Notes: a model not told the origin generated them from the letters alone. A stretch of DNA of 27,065 nt from Chara braunii (GCA_003427395.1 BFEA01000180.1:291280-318344); one strand, 5' to 3'. Numbered from the stretch's first letter, positions 16,165-24,934 are shown. Program-made: numbers and translations.

Positions 16165-18277
16165 TTCCATCCCCCTTAGCTTGTGCCTTCCCCTTCAGTT
16201 TCTTCTCATAATCTGCCACGATCTGAGGAGCTGTCTTGACAAGTTCCTCCCTTGAAATCCATCGATCTTCCTTCGGATCTATATGATGCCTGAAATGTAC
16301 TTTGTATTCCCTCGCAGGTTTGGGAAGTCTTCCCCTGCCAGGTGGCTTGGGAACAGGCGTGTCTCTATGATCCAGGATGTCGTCGACGTCCACGTGGCAA
16401 TCCATAGTTGGGGGCAGCATAGATCTCCGTAATGGGAATTGTGCTGTCTCAGCGAAAGGTGCAAGGTTGGAGGCATGAAAAACGGGGTAAGTGCATAAGT
16501 GACCAGGGATAAGAATGACATAGGAGGGACCATCCAAATCATTCCCCACTATGTCTAGGACTTCCCTGGGACCGAAGCACTGAGGCATTAGTTCCCTAGA
16601 GATGCCAAACTCCTGTCCCAACTCCCTAGCCTTGACCCAGACACGTTCCCCTACCTGAAATGTGGACTGTCTGCGACGCTTGTTCTCAGAAGCAATCATG
16701 GCTTCCTGAGATTTCTTGATGTGTTCGACAGTCTGCTGCAACAATTTCTCATACTGGACACCAAATTCAATGGTTCCAGGAGTTGCAGCAGTTCGGTTTT
16801 CAGGCANGAGGAAGTCTAGAGCAGATCTAGGCNTCCACCCCAGATGCAGTTGATTAGGACTGACGCCGGTGGTGCTGTGTACAGCGTTGTTGTACAGGCT
16901 GGCGATGAGAGGTAATTTCTCATCCCAGTCATCCTGGCTGGGCTTGATGTAATGCCTCAGCAGATGCTGCACCAATCGGTTCATCTGTTCAGCCTGCCCA
17001 TTTGCTTCCGGACGATTCCCAGAAGTCATTTGAAGCTGGCTGCCCATCTGTTCAGCGGCTTTCTTCCACATCTCGCTTGTGAAACGTACATCTCTGTCAC
17101 TGACAATCGCTTTTGGAAGTCCAAAGTCACGCACCCAGTTGTCCATGAACAACTTGATGACGTGCTCAGTCCTAGCAGTCTCTGGCATGGCGATTAGTCT
17201 AGCGTACTTAGTGAACCTATCCACTATGACGAAGATGTGCCTCTTGCCATTCTTGCTGGTCACGAGAGTATCCATGAAGTCCATGGAGATACTCTGCCTT
17301 GGGGCAGCAGGAATGGGTAGAGGCTTGAGTAACCCAAGCGGAGCTTGAGTCCGCGGCTTGTCCCGTTGACAGACCTGACAGGTCTGTACGTACTTCTTTG
17401 CATCGTCCAACATGTTAGGCCACCAAAATCGTTGTACTAAGTTAGCACTAGTCTTCTTATAGCCGAAATGTCTCGTGGCGTCGTGGCAATCTCCTAAGAA
17501 CAAACTACGCATATCTTCCCTAGATGGAACAACTAATCTCTTAAACCCTGCCTTCTCAAGAAAGAGCAACCCATCCACCACCACAAACTCATCAATGGTG
17601 GCCTTGTCCTTAGCCTGAAGTTTGTTGATGATATCCATCGTGATGGGATCTTCCTTGTAGGCTTCCTCCATAGATCGAGTTACGTCCTCAGATAGGCCAA
17701 ACTCGGAAATTAGCGCACCCAGGTAATCTGCCCTTCTGGACAACACATCTGCAACCTTGTTGTACTCTCCCTTCACATAGTCTAGTTTGAAGTCATGCTG
17801 GTCTATGACTTCAATCCAGCGTTTGAGTGCATCGGAAAGAACCGGTTGTGTCTTGATCCACTTGAGGGTCTGATGGCCAGTTCTCAAATAGAAAAACCTT
17901 CCTAACAGATAGTGCCTCCAGTGGACAAGTGCCTTGTAGAGAGCGTAGAGTTTCCTCTCGTAGGTGGACTTTGCCAACTTCTTTGACGGCATCTTTTTGC
18001 TCATGTACTCGACCGGTCTCAACTCTTTCCTTTCCTGCTGAGCCAACACTGTGCCAATGTCGTATTGGCTTGCGTCAGTAGTTACAAAAAATGGCCTTTG
18101 TGGGTCGGGTACCATGAGAACCTCATGGTGCGTGAGAGCATGCTTCGAACGCTTGAAAGCTGCCTCACACTCGCCGGTCCTGTCCCATGGCGTATCAATT
18201 CGAATTAGATTAGTCAAGGGAGATGCGATCGTGCTATAGTTCTTTACGAAGTTGCGGTAATAACCACACATTCCCAA
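16076..18277 (-). CDS. pol: RNase H, integrase and chromodomain of Pol, element B
   Basis: A 733-codon frame. It opens at the RT connection (G-M-C-G-Y-Y-R-N-F-V). RNase H shows V-T-T-D-A-S-Q-Y, T-Y-E-R-K-L-Y-A-L and, where T-D-H-Q-T-L is expected, T-G-H-Q-T-L (codon 17876-17878 is GGC), so one catalytic Asp is lost. Integrase has HHCC (D-C-H-D, R-H-F-G, C-Q-V-C-Q-R) and DDE (S-M-D-F-M, V-S-D-R-D-V-R-F, R-P-E-A-N-G). Two codons are ambiguous. The C-terminus has V-G-E-R-V-W-V-K-A-R and a chromodomain-like part (V-D-D-I-L-D-H-R, Y-K-V-H-F-R, E-D-R-W-I-S). The frame then crosses the polypurine tract and about 89 nt of the LTR before stopping. Confidence 0.92.
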   Translation of the reverse strand: MGMCGYYRNFVKNYSTIASPLTNLIRIDTPWDRTGECEAAFKRSKHALTHHEVLMVPDPQRPFFVTTDASQYDIGTVLAQQERKELRPVEYMSKKMPSKKLAKSTYERKLYALYKALVHWRHYLLGRFFYLRTGHQTLKWIKTQPVLSDALKRWIEVIDQHDFKLDYVKGEYNKVADVLSRRADYLGALISEFGLSEDVTRSMEEAYKEDPITMDIINKLQAKDKATIDEFVVVDGLLFLEKAGFKRLVVPSREDMRSLFLGDCHDATRHFGYKKTSANLVQRFWWPNMLDDAKKYVQTCQVCQRDKPRTQAPLGLLKPLPIPAAPRQSISMDFMDTLVTSKNGKRHIFVIVDRFTKYARLIAMPETARTEHVIKLFMDNWVRDFGLPKAIVSDRDVRFTSEMWKKAAEQMGSQLQMTSGNRPEANGQAEQMNRLVQHLLRHYIKPSQDDWDEKLPLIASLYNNAVHSTTGVSPNQLHLGWXPRSALDFLXPENRTAATPGTIEFGVQYEKLLQQTVEHIKKSQEAMIASENKRRRQSTFQVGERVWVKARELGQEFGISRELMPQCFGPREVLDIVGNDLDGPSYVILIPGHLCTYPVFHASNLAPFAETAQFPLRRSMLPPTMDCHVDVDDILDHRDTPVPKPPGRGRLPKPAREYKVHFRHHIDPKEDRWISREELVKTAPQIVADYEKKLKGKAQAKGDGMCGTSPQGALSDITLFWAKAPSKPSARPK
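16165..16177 (-). promoter_or_regulatory. Polypurine tract, element B
   Basis: On the minus strand AAGGGGGATGGAA directly abuts the TGTG start of the 3' LTR. It is read in frame as part of the integrase polyprotein (K-G-D-G-M). Confidence 0.85.
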
Positions 18278-18280
18278 GAA

Positions 18281-18823
18281 TTATCTGACCTCGGTTACAG
18301 ACTGGGGTCGCGGCCAGTCACTAATGCTAGCCACCTTCGCATCTTCGGACCTAATCCCATTCGCGGATACTTCATGACCCAAGTACAAGATTCGAGTGCG
18401 ACCGAACTCGCATTTCTCTGCGTTTATCTTATACTTGTGCTGCCGGAGGAGTGCAAGCACTTTGTCTACATGCTGAGCATGCTCCTCGACAGTTCTACTA
18501 AAGACAAGTATATCGTCGAGGTACACGACAACGAACTTATCTAAGTAGTTAAGGAAGATCCTATTCATGGCGCGCTGGAATGTACCCGACGTATTGCGAA
18601 GGCCAAAGGGCATCACTACAGACTCATACAGATCGTACCTAGTCTGAAATGCGGTTTTGTGCTGGTCCTTTGGTCTAATGGCAATCTGATGGTAGCCGGA
18701 TTTTAAGTCTATCTTTGTATAATACTTGCATCCCTGCACCCTATCCAATAGGTCGTCGATGCATGGTAGAGGCTCTGCATTCTTAACGGTGATGGCATTG
18801 AGGCCTCTATAATCAATGCACAT
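18281..18823 (-). CDS. pol: Reverse transcriptase core, element B
   Basis: Contains M-C-I-D-Y-R-G-L-N, K-I-D-L-K-S-G-Y-H-Q-I, V-V-M-P-F-G-L and the catalytic Y-L-D-D (Asp codons 18512-18517). Y-L-G-H-E-V and S-I-S-D-W-P-R-P-Q follow. The segment after P-F-G-L reads R-N-T-S-G-T-F-Q where the family has T-N-A-P-A-T-F-Q. It ends at TAA 18278-18280, where Gln is usual before F-L-G, so this is a nonsense change; the next frame continues in the same phase. It is joined upstream to the protease-RT frame by a one-base loss near 18826-18835. Confidence 0.9.
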   Translation of the reverse strand: MCIDYRGLNAITVKNAEPLPCIDDLLDRVQGCKYYTKIDLKSGYHQIAIRPKDQHKTAFQTRYDLYESVVMPFGLRNTSGTFQRAMNRIFLNYLDKFVVVYLDDILVFSRTVEEHAQHVDKVLALLRQHKYKINAEKCEFGRTRILYLGHEVSANGIRSEDAKVASISDWPRPQSVTEVR

Positions 18824-18825
18824 CC

Positions 18826-19455
18826 TTAGTGTTCCCCGTTCTTTGGAACAAACAGGAATGGTGAGCCAAAGGGGGAAGTGCTAGGCCGTCTCCAACCCTT
18901 TTCTGTGAGCTCTTTTAGTTGCCGTCGAAGCTCGTCCAACTCGGTCGGAGCCATCCTATAGATTTTCCGTTTAGGTGTCTTGCTAGTTGGGATGATCTCT
19001 ATGGCATGGACAACCTTTCTGTCTACGACTCCCGAGGGCTCCTCAAACAGATCTGGGTACTTAGCGACGATGGTCTCTATCTCTGGGGGTGTTTTAACGG
19101 CCTCCCCTTTTGCAGAGACATAGACTAAGCACTTTTCTTCCTCTTGGTTCTGGTTATAGTAGTTATAGAAGGCAGATGTGCATAAGCACCCATAGGAGTC
19201 TATTAACCTACTGGCTTTATACTTGGCCAGTCTAACGGTCCTCCCATGAGGCAACTCGTGCTTCAACACCTTCTTGTCCCAGTCGAACTGGGGCTTGGCA
19301 ACCTCTGGGTAATACATGCCCAATAACATGTCAATGGCCAACTCGTCGCTCACCAAGAATGATATCTTATGATTTATTTCTCCTCCTGGGTAGGAGAAGG
19401 TGCATACTACATCTTTAACGTAGTCCTCCACCATTATGCACTCTTTGTTGGCCAA
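18826..19455 (-). CDS. pol: Protease C-terminus and RT N-terminus, element B
   Basis: Early in the frame M-L-L-G-M (near 19325) is the C-terminal hydrophobic-G landmark of Ty3/gypsy proteases. The linker and RT N-terminus follow, with H-A-I-E-I-I-P, E-L-R-R-Q-L-K-E-L-T-E-K-G-W and G-S-P-F-L-F-V-P-K. The frame then breaks: the sequence after the lysine lacks one base relative to the usual K-K-D-G-T-L-R, giving a premature stop. Upstream (19456-19508) another phase shift separates it from the active-site region. Confidence 0.85.
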   Translation of the reverse strand: MANKECIMVEDYVKDVVCTFSYPGGEINHKISFLVSDELAIDMLLGMYYPEVAKPQFDWDKKVLKHELPHGRTVRLAKYKASRLIDSYGCLCTSAFYNYYNQNQEEEKCLVYVSAKGEAVKTPPEIETIVAKYPDLFEEPSGVVDRKVVHAIEIIPTSKTPKRKIYRMAPTELDELRRQLKELTEKGWRRPSTSPFGSPFLFVPKNGEH

Positions 19456-19508
19456 AGTAGATGCTATCGGTCTACTAAGGCGCTGCCCGGTCCTTTAGGC
19501 ATAGTTTG

Positions 19509-19796
19509 TCAACGCAGTCGTGACTTATGAAGTTTCGCGTGGAGCCAATGTCTACAAAGGCGTCGCGTGGAGCCAGTGTCTACGAAGGCGCCGCACTTGC
19601 GACCACCCACACCAACTTCCACAGCGAAATGCTCCTCTCTAGGACCTCTACTCGGTCCCACCCAAGACTCACGAGGGTCCCTTGCCGACCACTCACCTTG
19701 AAGGTCCTCTAAGGCTTCAGACACATCCAACGTACAGAGCATAGTTGGGTTCGGATGTGTCTTCGGGGTGACTAAGGAGTCAATAGCTTTGGCCAA
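19509..19796 (-). pseudogene. pol: Protease N-terminal region with duplicated active site, element B
   Basis: The frame reaches G-A-F-V-D-T-G-S-T-R, a canonical aspartic-protease active site (DTG codons 19572-19580). The 28 bp encoding it (19564-19591) are repeated in tandem at 19536-19563 with three differences, changing the second copy to D-I-G. Because 28 is not a multiple of three, the frame is lost after the first copy; the second copy lies in another phase and continues R-N-F-I-S-H-D. The start codon is arbitrary within the polyprotein. The first half (S-L-V-T-P-K and an acidic stretch) resembles the gag-protease linker. Confidence 0.8.
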
Positions 19797-19863
19797 CTCT
19801 TCAACCGGGGAGGGTACATCACCGCTTCAACGAGAGTGGAAGCAGCTACATCTTCTACCGGCC

Positions 19864-20060
19864 CTAAGTGTTTCCCGAGCTGGAGCTCGTAGAGACCCCA
19901 GATTGAGAAGAAGGAAACCCACCCTTAGGAGGGATCTTCTGCGAAACCTTCGGGTTCTTGCATTTAAACTGTGTATGGCCGTAGTCGCCGCAGTTTATGC
20001 AAGCACCACGCTGTCGAGCGCATCGGCCCCCGCATGAGCGAGGGCGCTCCCGGCTACGTC
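19864..20060 (-). pseudogene. gag: Gag C-terminal fragment with zinc knuckle, element B
   Basis: On the minus strand, a frame ending at TAG 19864-19866 contains C-IN-C-GDYG-H-TQFK-C (19960-20001). This is a perfect CX2CX4HX4C nucleocapsid zinc knuckle, followed by a K/P/S-rich tail. Upstream it hits an in-frame TGA near 20058 and no capsid domain follows, so only the end of gag survives. Confidence 0.8.
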
Positions 20061-22100
20061 ACGCAGGAGTTAAAACAAGACAAAATCAAGAGACAACTTA
20101 GGACGATGCATAAATAGTCCCGCGAACCGCAGAGACGGACGCGGTTGCATTGCCCCTTCGCCGCTTTAGCCGGGTGCGCTAGCTGTACATCCCGCGGTCC
20201 CCCACGACAGGATAGGTTCTCGCGGGGCATATCTTACCTTCCCCAAGGGGCTAACCACCCTCAGGGGGGTATCCCTACCGAGCTACTGACCCACGTGTGA
20301 AAGCTTTTACATGCAATTCCAGAGGTAGGTCAGCCGAGGGCGTTTGCTCGTATGCTGGAGTATAGGTACGCTTGGTTTACGCCAAGTGGACCCGAACGTT
20401 GTCCGTCCCCTAAGGCGCTGATCTCCTAGGTACGGACGAACGTCGGTCGACTAGGATGGTCTCAACCAAACGTGAAACCCACAGTATAATCCTAGTTCCT
20501 TTATAATTCTCCAACCACAAAATGAATAAATAAAATCAGTACACTTTACATCCAATCACGCAAGATTGGATTTTGACTTGATGAGATGATCTGCGAAAGT
20601 TATTCTTCCCGGCCTATATGACTGAAGGTACTATTATTCCGTCGCTTCCAAGGCGGATGCTCGATACTGACAAAAGATTAGGAAGGACAACCTAACCTCT
20701 AACTTACGATTAGGTCTGTCGACACTTATTAAACCCTGCCAGGAATGACTCCTGCAAGTAAATTCCACTGCTACCATGCAGATCAACAAGTGATCTGATT
20801 CCTGGCTGACGCTTGAACTCTCGGTTCGACCACGCCTCTGTACCATATGCAACTTGCTTGGGGTATAGCAAATAAGAATTTTGTTAGTCGCTTTGTCCTC
20901 CTGGGCAATAATTACTCTTTCTGTTCCACGAATGATGAAGTGTCCCTCTACATCATTAGGTCATTCAAAACGAAACCGCAACCGTTATCACTGCGCAGAG
21001 AGAACCATCACCCTCATTTCCTACTTCTTGTGGGTTGGAGCTTCTTCTGTCTCCGACGCGCACCTATCCCTCTAGGAAGTGGTCATGTGGATACTCCTTC
21101 CTCTCGCCCGAGCCCGAAGGCTCGGATCTCAGAGGCTGGGCCGTCACCACCGAGTCGGCAAAGTACCACCCTCGACGAATCGGGTCCACTCCAAGTCGAT
21201 AACAGGGCCGGCTCCGAAAGCATACGAACCCCCGCCTTGGATGCTTCCTAGAGAGAAAGACTGTGTTCGCCATGAGTAGGTTTATTTTATTCTCATTATT
21301 AATAAGTTTTGGGTAACTTATATGAAAAGGAAACTGAAAAAGATGGACAACGAGAATCATTTGGACTGGTATAGGTAGATAAGGTCGTTCGAGATATAAA
21401 AAGTCAATCATGGGCAGAAAGCTAAATTCGTTTGACCTTATCTGCTTTATTTTAATTGAATTCATTCCACGACACACACTGAATAATATTTTTCAAAACA
21501 ACAAGTTCTTTAGACGAGCATGTAGGTGGAAGGTTGGAGGGAATAATCCCTTTGCAAGCACCCTTCTACCTACCTGCACATCAAACCAAACAACAAGTTC
21601 AAAGGAGAACAAAGCAGACCCAAACTCACGTCAGACTCCCATTCACCCACGCAAACACACATTTCCTTTACCTTTTCAGTGAACATTCAGAGAACAGGGT
21701 CAAGCAAAGTGTGGGTTCACACAGGTGTGAAGGGGTCTGAGTCAACCGACTGACCTCGAGTGAAGTTTGATCCGGCCCATTCAAGAAAGCCGGGTAATAC
21801 ATCAATCAAAAGAAAATAATTGCCGTAGAAGAATGTACGGCTGACAACTCTACAGGTTGTGGCCTTCCTCCTGAGTTACAGTCTGCGCCCTTCTCCAAGT
21901 GTCCAAATGAGCAGAGGTTGGGTCACACAACTCAAGCGAGATAGCCCTCCGGGAGGGTGTTCCCACAAATGAGTTTTCACGTGGTCAGAATGTCCCGAGC
22001 TGCCCCAACATAGTCCCAATTCGCAGATCCACACCATCTCCAATCACCACGTCCGCTTGCAATAGTCACACCGCGTGCCAGTCTCGACCTCAAAATCAGT
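20061..22100. other. Unassigned 2-kb block, structured but without recognised gene
   Basis: No domain was recognised in any frame; the 137-aa minus and 134-aa plus frames near 21 kb overlap each other and look compositional. Several tight inverted repeats are present: CTTGG / CCAAG (20371, 20382), CCGAGCC with loop CGAA and GGCTCGG (21108-21125), and CCCTCC G GGAGGG (21945-21957). 21260-21520 is AT-rich. The texture differs from the flanking retroelement and recalls organellar or structured-RNA DNA, but I found no diagnostic motif, for example no group II intron domain V. Confidence 0.4.
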
Positions 22101-22107
22101 CCCACCT

Positions 22108-22263
22108 GGTCCCAAAATGGTCCCAGACGGTCCCACGTCACCGCCAAAGCACTGTACGGTCCCAAATCCAAAATCGGTTGCACTGCACGCCACAAAAAAA
22201 ATAAAGGGTCGCCCTGGCTGAAAATCGCATGTGTCGCGAGTCCCCCCCAAAATCGCATGTGTC
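22108..22263. repeat. GGTCCCA repeats and a 15-bp direct repeat
   Basis: GGTCCCA occurs at 22108, 22119, 22129 and 22158. AAAATCGCATGTGTC occurs at 22221-22235 and again at 22249-22263, 28 bp apart. Confidence 0.8.
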
Positions 22264-22568
22264 CAACTCGCGAGCACTCATTCCGCACTTTTTTCATGGT
22301 GCCGGTCCACACACCATTGCCGCACAATCCCAAATGTGCACGAGTGTCCATACTACCGCCGGATCATGAAAGAATAGTCAACCATGACCGTGCACATCAA
22401 AAATTAAAAGCAGGACTGCCGCTCGCTGCGCCGTCGAAACCGGTACCACGCTGCCGTGCTAAAAAAATATTGGCAGCACCTCCCCCTCAAAAAAGGTTGC
22501 CGCGGAGCCAGGATTTTAACAGCATGGTCCCACCGAATGCACCGCCATACCCGTGCCTCCAAAAAAAA

Positions 22569-22885
22569 CGACAGCGCTTCCGCGCCACCGTAAAAAATGC
22601 TGCCGCCACCGAAAAATTTCGGCACTGCTTTCGCATCACCACCAAAAAACTACTGTCGTTGCCTCACCAAGCGGACAGCACGCCCCCTGCGCTGTCAAAA
22701 AAACTCACTACCGCTGCCGCACCAAACGGGCAGCGCCTTCCCTGTGCCTCACGACAAATGGCTGCCGACGCCGCGCAACATGGGCAGAGTCTCCCCTGCA
22801 CCACTTGTCGATGACTACCGCCGCCGTGCAAAACGGGCAGAGTTTCCCCTGCACCGCTTGCCGAGGACCCGCTGCGAACAGCAGC
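22569..22885. repeat. Degenerate tandem repeat, unit about 54 bp, six copies
   Basis: Units start at about 22569, 22620, 22672, 22727, 22781 and 22834 (51-55 bp). The common pattern is CGGGCAG(A/C)G(T/C)... followed by a C-rich segment, a CACCA or GCACCGC segment and a CCGC(T)GCC core. Units 4-6 are closest (GGGCAG(A/C)G). Because the period is near a multiple of three, long frames persist on several phases with an 18-residue periodicity. I do not treat these as genes. Confidence 0.75.
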
Positions 22886-23071
22886 ATCTCCTGCTGGCAC
22901 CACGCAGCCCGATGGCTATGGCAGCCCCTCCTTTCTTCCCTCACTGCAGACCTCCACTCCACTCCGCCTCTTACTCGCTGGCCCTCGGCACTCTGGCAGC
23001 ATAACGCTGCTCTCCACTCCACAGTCTATCAGAATGTGGGCAGCACCTCAACTGAGTGAGGATGTTGCTGG
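22886..23071. repeat. LTR-like segment resembling 4440-4620
   Basis: It has the same order of landmarks as 4440-4620 and 15500-15640: a GGCTATGGCAGCC-type block, a CT-rich segment and GTGAG(G/C)ATGT. Just beyond the end comes (C)TTTATAG...TGGGCTGG (23080s, compare 4600-4618). Divergence is high, so this is a tentative retroelement fragment. Confidence 0.35.
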
Positions 23072-23144
23072 CCAGCCCTGCTTTTATAGTTGGGCTGGAG
23101 TGGTAGGCAGCCACTTGAGGCTCAACCAAAAAAACGGGGCTGAG

Positions 23145-23180
23145 CCCAGCCCTCGATCTGAACTTCGATCGAGGGCTGGG
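23145..23180. repeat. Hairpin, 14-bp perfect stem
   Basis: CCCAGCCCTCGATC (23145-23158), an 8-nt loop, and its exact complement (23167-23180). It is the longest stem in the array. Confidence 0.95.
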
Positions 23181-23183
23181 AAG

Positions 23184-23209
23184 CTTGATGTTCTACTAGG
23201 AACATCAAG
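23184..23209. repeat. Hairpin, 10-bp perfect stem
   Basis: CTTGATGTTC, 6-nt loop TACTAG, GAACATCAAG. Confidence 0.95.
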
Positions 23210-23220
23210 TCCTTAGCTTT

Positions 23221-23258
23221 GGTTATGCACCTGGCCACTTCCTAGGCCAGGTGCAACC
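23221..23258. repeat. Hairpin, 10-bp stem plus 4-bp extension
   Basis: GCACCTGGCC (23227-23236) and GGCCAGGTGC (23245-23254) around an 8-nt loop. GGTT (23221) and AACC (23255) extend the stem past a 2-nt bulge. Confidence 0.95.
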
Positions 23259-23975
23259 TCGAAATGGCTGTATCAAGCCATTCTCAGCAGCCTGTTCAAG
23301 ACGAACAGGCGCAGTCCCTTCAGCCTGTAGAAGCTTCTGGAGGCTGCACCTGTTCCATGGCCGCGGCCACATTCACAACCGTCACTTTTTCCCCCCCTTT
23401 TTTTTTCTCTCTACCCCCTCAATTCTCTGTGCAGGGGGCAACTCGCCGTTCAAAACGAACGGCCGCCCCCTCAGTCTCATCACAGAGTCGAACTAGAGTC
23501 AAGCTCAACAGGGTCTTCTTTACCCCTTGCCTCGCAGGTCCGTATCCGGCCACTAATGGCGCCAGGTACACGCGCCGGTCTGCAACCTATTCACCGAGTG
23601 AACGGGCGCAGACCTTTGCCCGTAGGGCCAAGAGGGAACCCCAAGACAATATGGCGGTGTATATTTCCTGCCCTCAGGGCAGGTTCATTCGGTTTTGGTC
23701 ATCCTATTGATGGAGTACATAAGGCCAGCTGCCAAGTTGGAGACTTCCTTGTTGGCCGTCACGTTGCTTCTCCTACCGACATAGCAGCGAGGCCAACATC
23801 AGGTAAGATCCCTCTTTCCCTCTGTCTCTCTCTCTCTCTGGGATCCCATTTCCCCAGCGCGCCCGCATCTGGTACAATATGTGCCAGATTCGGGCACTTT
23901 TTCCATGGAGACTGTGACCCGTTTCTCCACAGCGAACGAGCGCAGTTTTCAGGAAAAACGGGGGGGTCATAAAGA

Positions 23976-24075
23976 AGAACTAAGAAAATATAGAGAAAAA
24001 TCTAAGAAGAATCTAAGAAAAACTTAAAGAAAATCTAAGAAAAACTTAAAGAAAATCTAAGAAAATAAGAAAACA
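23976..24075. repeat. A-rich tandem repeat, 22-bp unit
   Basis: TCTAAGAAAAACTTAAAGAA units start near 24012, 24034 and 24056, with shorter variants to the left. It separates two parts of the hairpin array. Confidence 0.85.
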
Positions 24076-24091
24076 AATTAAAACAAAAAAC

Positions 24092-24145
24092 GAAGGTGCT
24101 TACCTCACAAAACGATCGCCCGTTAAAACGGGCGTCAGCACCTTC
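24092..24145. repeat. Nested hairpins, 9-bp outer and 8-bp inner stems
   Basis: The outer stem is GAAGGTGCT (24092-24100) with AGCACCTTC (24137-24145). The inner stem is CGCCCGTT (24117-24124), AA, AACGGGCG (24127-24134). Confidence 0.95.
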
Positions 24146-24594
24146 TGGGGACTTCAAGTCCCCCTCACTTCATACAGCGCCAAGTGGCGCTTCATTCTCA
24201 GTTTAGTTTTAGTTTTTTTTTTTTTTTTTTTTTTTTGGTTGGAACCAACGGTCTTGTCACGTCGTGGCATAGCCACGACCTGCTGGCCGAGGTCCTTCTA
24301 GCAAAAGGATAGGATCGTGCCCCTGAATCTGGATGTGCTTAACGCACAGATGCCGAAAAGCAGTTCAATCTCGATTCCCCACACTTTTTTTTCCCTTCTT
24401 TTTTTTTCTCCCCCCCCTTTTTTTTTCTTATTTATTACTCTTCTTTTCCAACGGTCATGACTCGCCACGCCGTTTTGCCCTAGTGGCACAAAGCAAATAG
24501 ACAAAACAACAACAAAAGGAGAAAAACAAAAAGAAGAGAAAAAAAAGGAAGAAAGACTTACCTCGTGACAATGCCCTGCCAACCCCAATAAAGC

Positions 24595-24626
24595 CCGTAT
24601 CTGGGCGCTCACACGTTCAGATACGG
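24595..24626. repeat. Hairpin, 9-bp perfect stem
   Basis: CCGTATCTG and CAGATACGG around 14 nt. It is followed at once by AACAG/GTAAGC, a splice-donor-like site. Confidence 0.95.
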
Positions 24627-24721
24627 AACAGGTAAGCTTTCTCCCCCTTTTTTTCCCAAAAAATAAAAATAAAAAAAGTAAAAAATAAAAAACTCAGACC
24701 ATTTCTCGATCTATGCGCAGG

Positions 24722-24790
24722 GGCCATGCTACTTTCGGCGCGGCTGATTTCAGCCACGCGATCTCAAGGATCGCATGGCCGAAATCGGCC
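24722..24790. repeat. Branched hairpin: outer stem enclosing two inner stems
   Basis: GGCCATGC (24722-24729) pairs with GCATGGCC (24773-24780). Inside are GGCTGA / TCAGCC (24742-24755) and GCGATC / GATCGC (24758-24774). A further GGCCGA / TCGGCC (24777-24790) overlaps the outer arm, so alternative folds are possible. Confidence 0.9.
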
Positions 24791-24839
24791 GCATCTAACC
24801 CCATGTTACGGGCTGCTCCAAAAGGAGCTGGCCGAGTAG

Positions 24840-24910
24840 GATATGGCTTCTCAGATTCGATCTCGGTACCTGCCGGGTGACAGTCCTGCATCGTAACCCA
24901 CTGGACTAGC
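24840..24910 (-). ncRNA. tRNA-like sequence with pol III A and B box matches
   Basis: On the minus strand TAGTCCAGTGGG (24908-24897) matches the tRNA A-box pattern and GATCGAATC (24862-24854) matches the B box GWTCRANNC, about 35 nt apart. The segment between, with GACTGTCACCC, resembles the anticodon region of tRNA-Asp (GTC). Stem pairing is poor, so it is not a functional tRNA. It may be the head of a SINE or a tRNA pseudogene. No A-tail is evident downstream on this strand. Confidence 0.4.
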
Positions 24911-24934
24911 TCCTATCACGACAATGATAGGAGC
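24909..24934. repeat. Hairpin, 10-bp perfect stem
   Basis: GCTCCTATCA, loop CGACAA, TGATAGGAGC. It directly adjoins the tRNA-like segment and is followed by GCTCTTC / GAAGAGC (24936-24954). Confidence 0.95.

Larger units (their letters stand above)
15068..20060 (-). mobile_element. Ty3/gypsy chromovirus, element B (5'-truncated, degenerate)
   Basis: In minus-strand order it has the end of gag with a zinc knuckle, protease, RT, RNase H, integrase, chromodomain, polypurine tract and 3' LTR. The upstream part of gag, the leader and the 5' LTR are missing: similarity ends at a stop near 20058, and unrelated sequence follows. Lesions are a 28-bp duplication at the protease active site, at least two one-base shifts (near 19500 and 18830), a nonsense codon at 18278-18280 and a lost RNase H Asp. 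Two ambiguous bases (16807, 16833) affect integrase codons. Confidence 0.9.

Noticed and set aside
21064-21477. 137-aa minus-strand frame
   Set aside because: Hydrophobic and basic segments look suggestive, but it overlaps an equally long plus frame and has no motif or start context to support it.
20061-22100. Mitochondrial or plastid insert as a firm call
   Set aside because: No organellar gene, rRNA or intron core could be recognised by eye; kept only as a question.
22257-23059. Overlapping 185-, 168- and 135-aa plus-strand frames
   Set aside because: They follow from stop-poor, GC-rich degenerate tandem repeats; no domain and no single preferred phase.
24840-24910. Functional tRNA-Asp gene
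   Set aside because: Acceptor and T stems do not pair properly; only promoter-box and partial anticodon-region resemblance remain.
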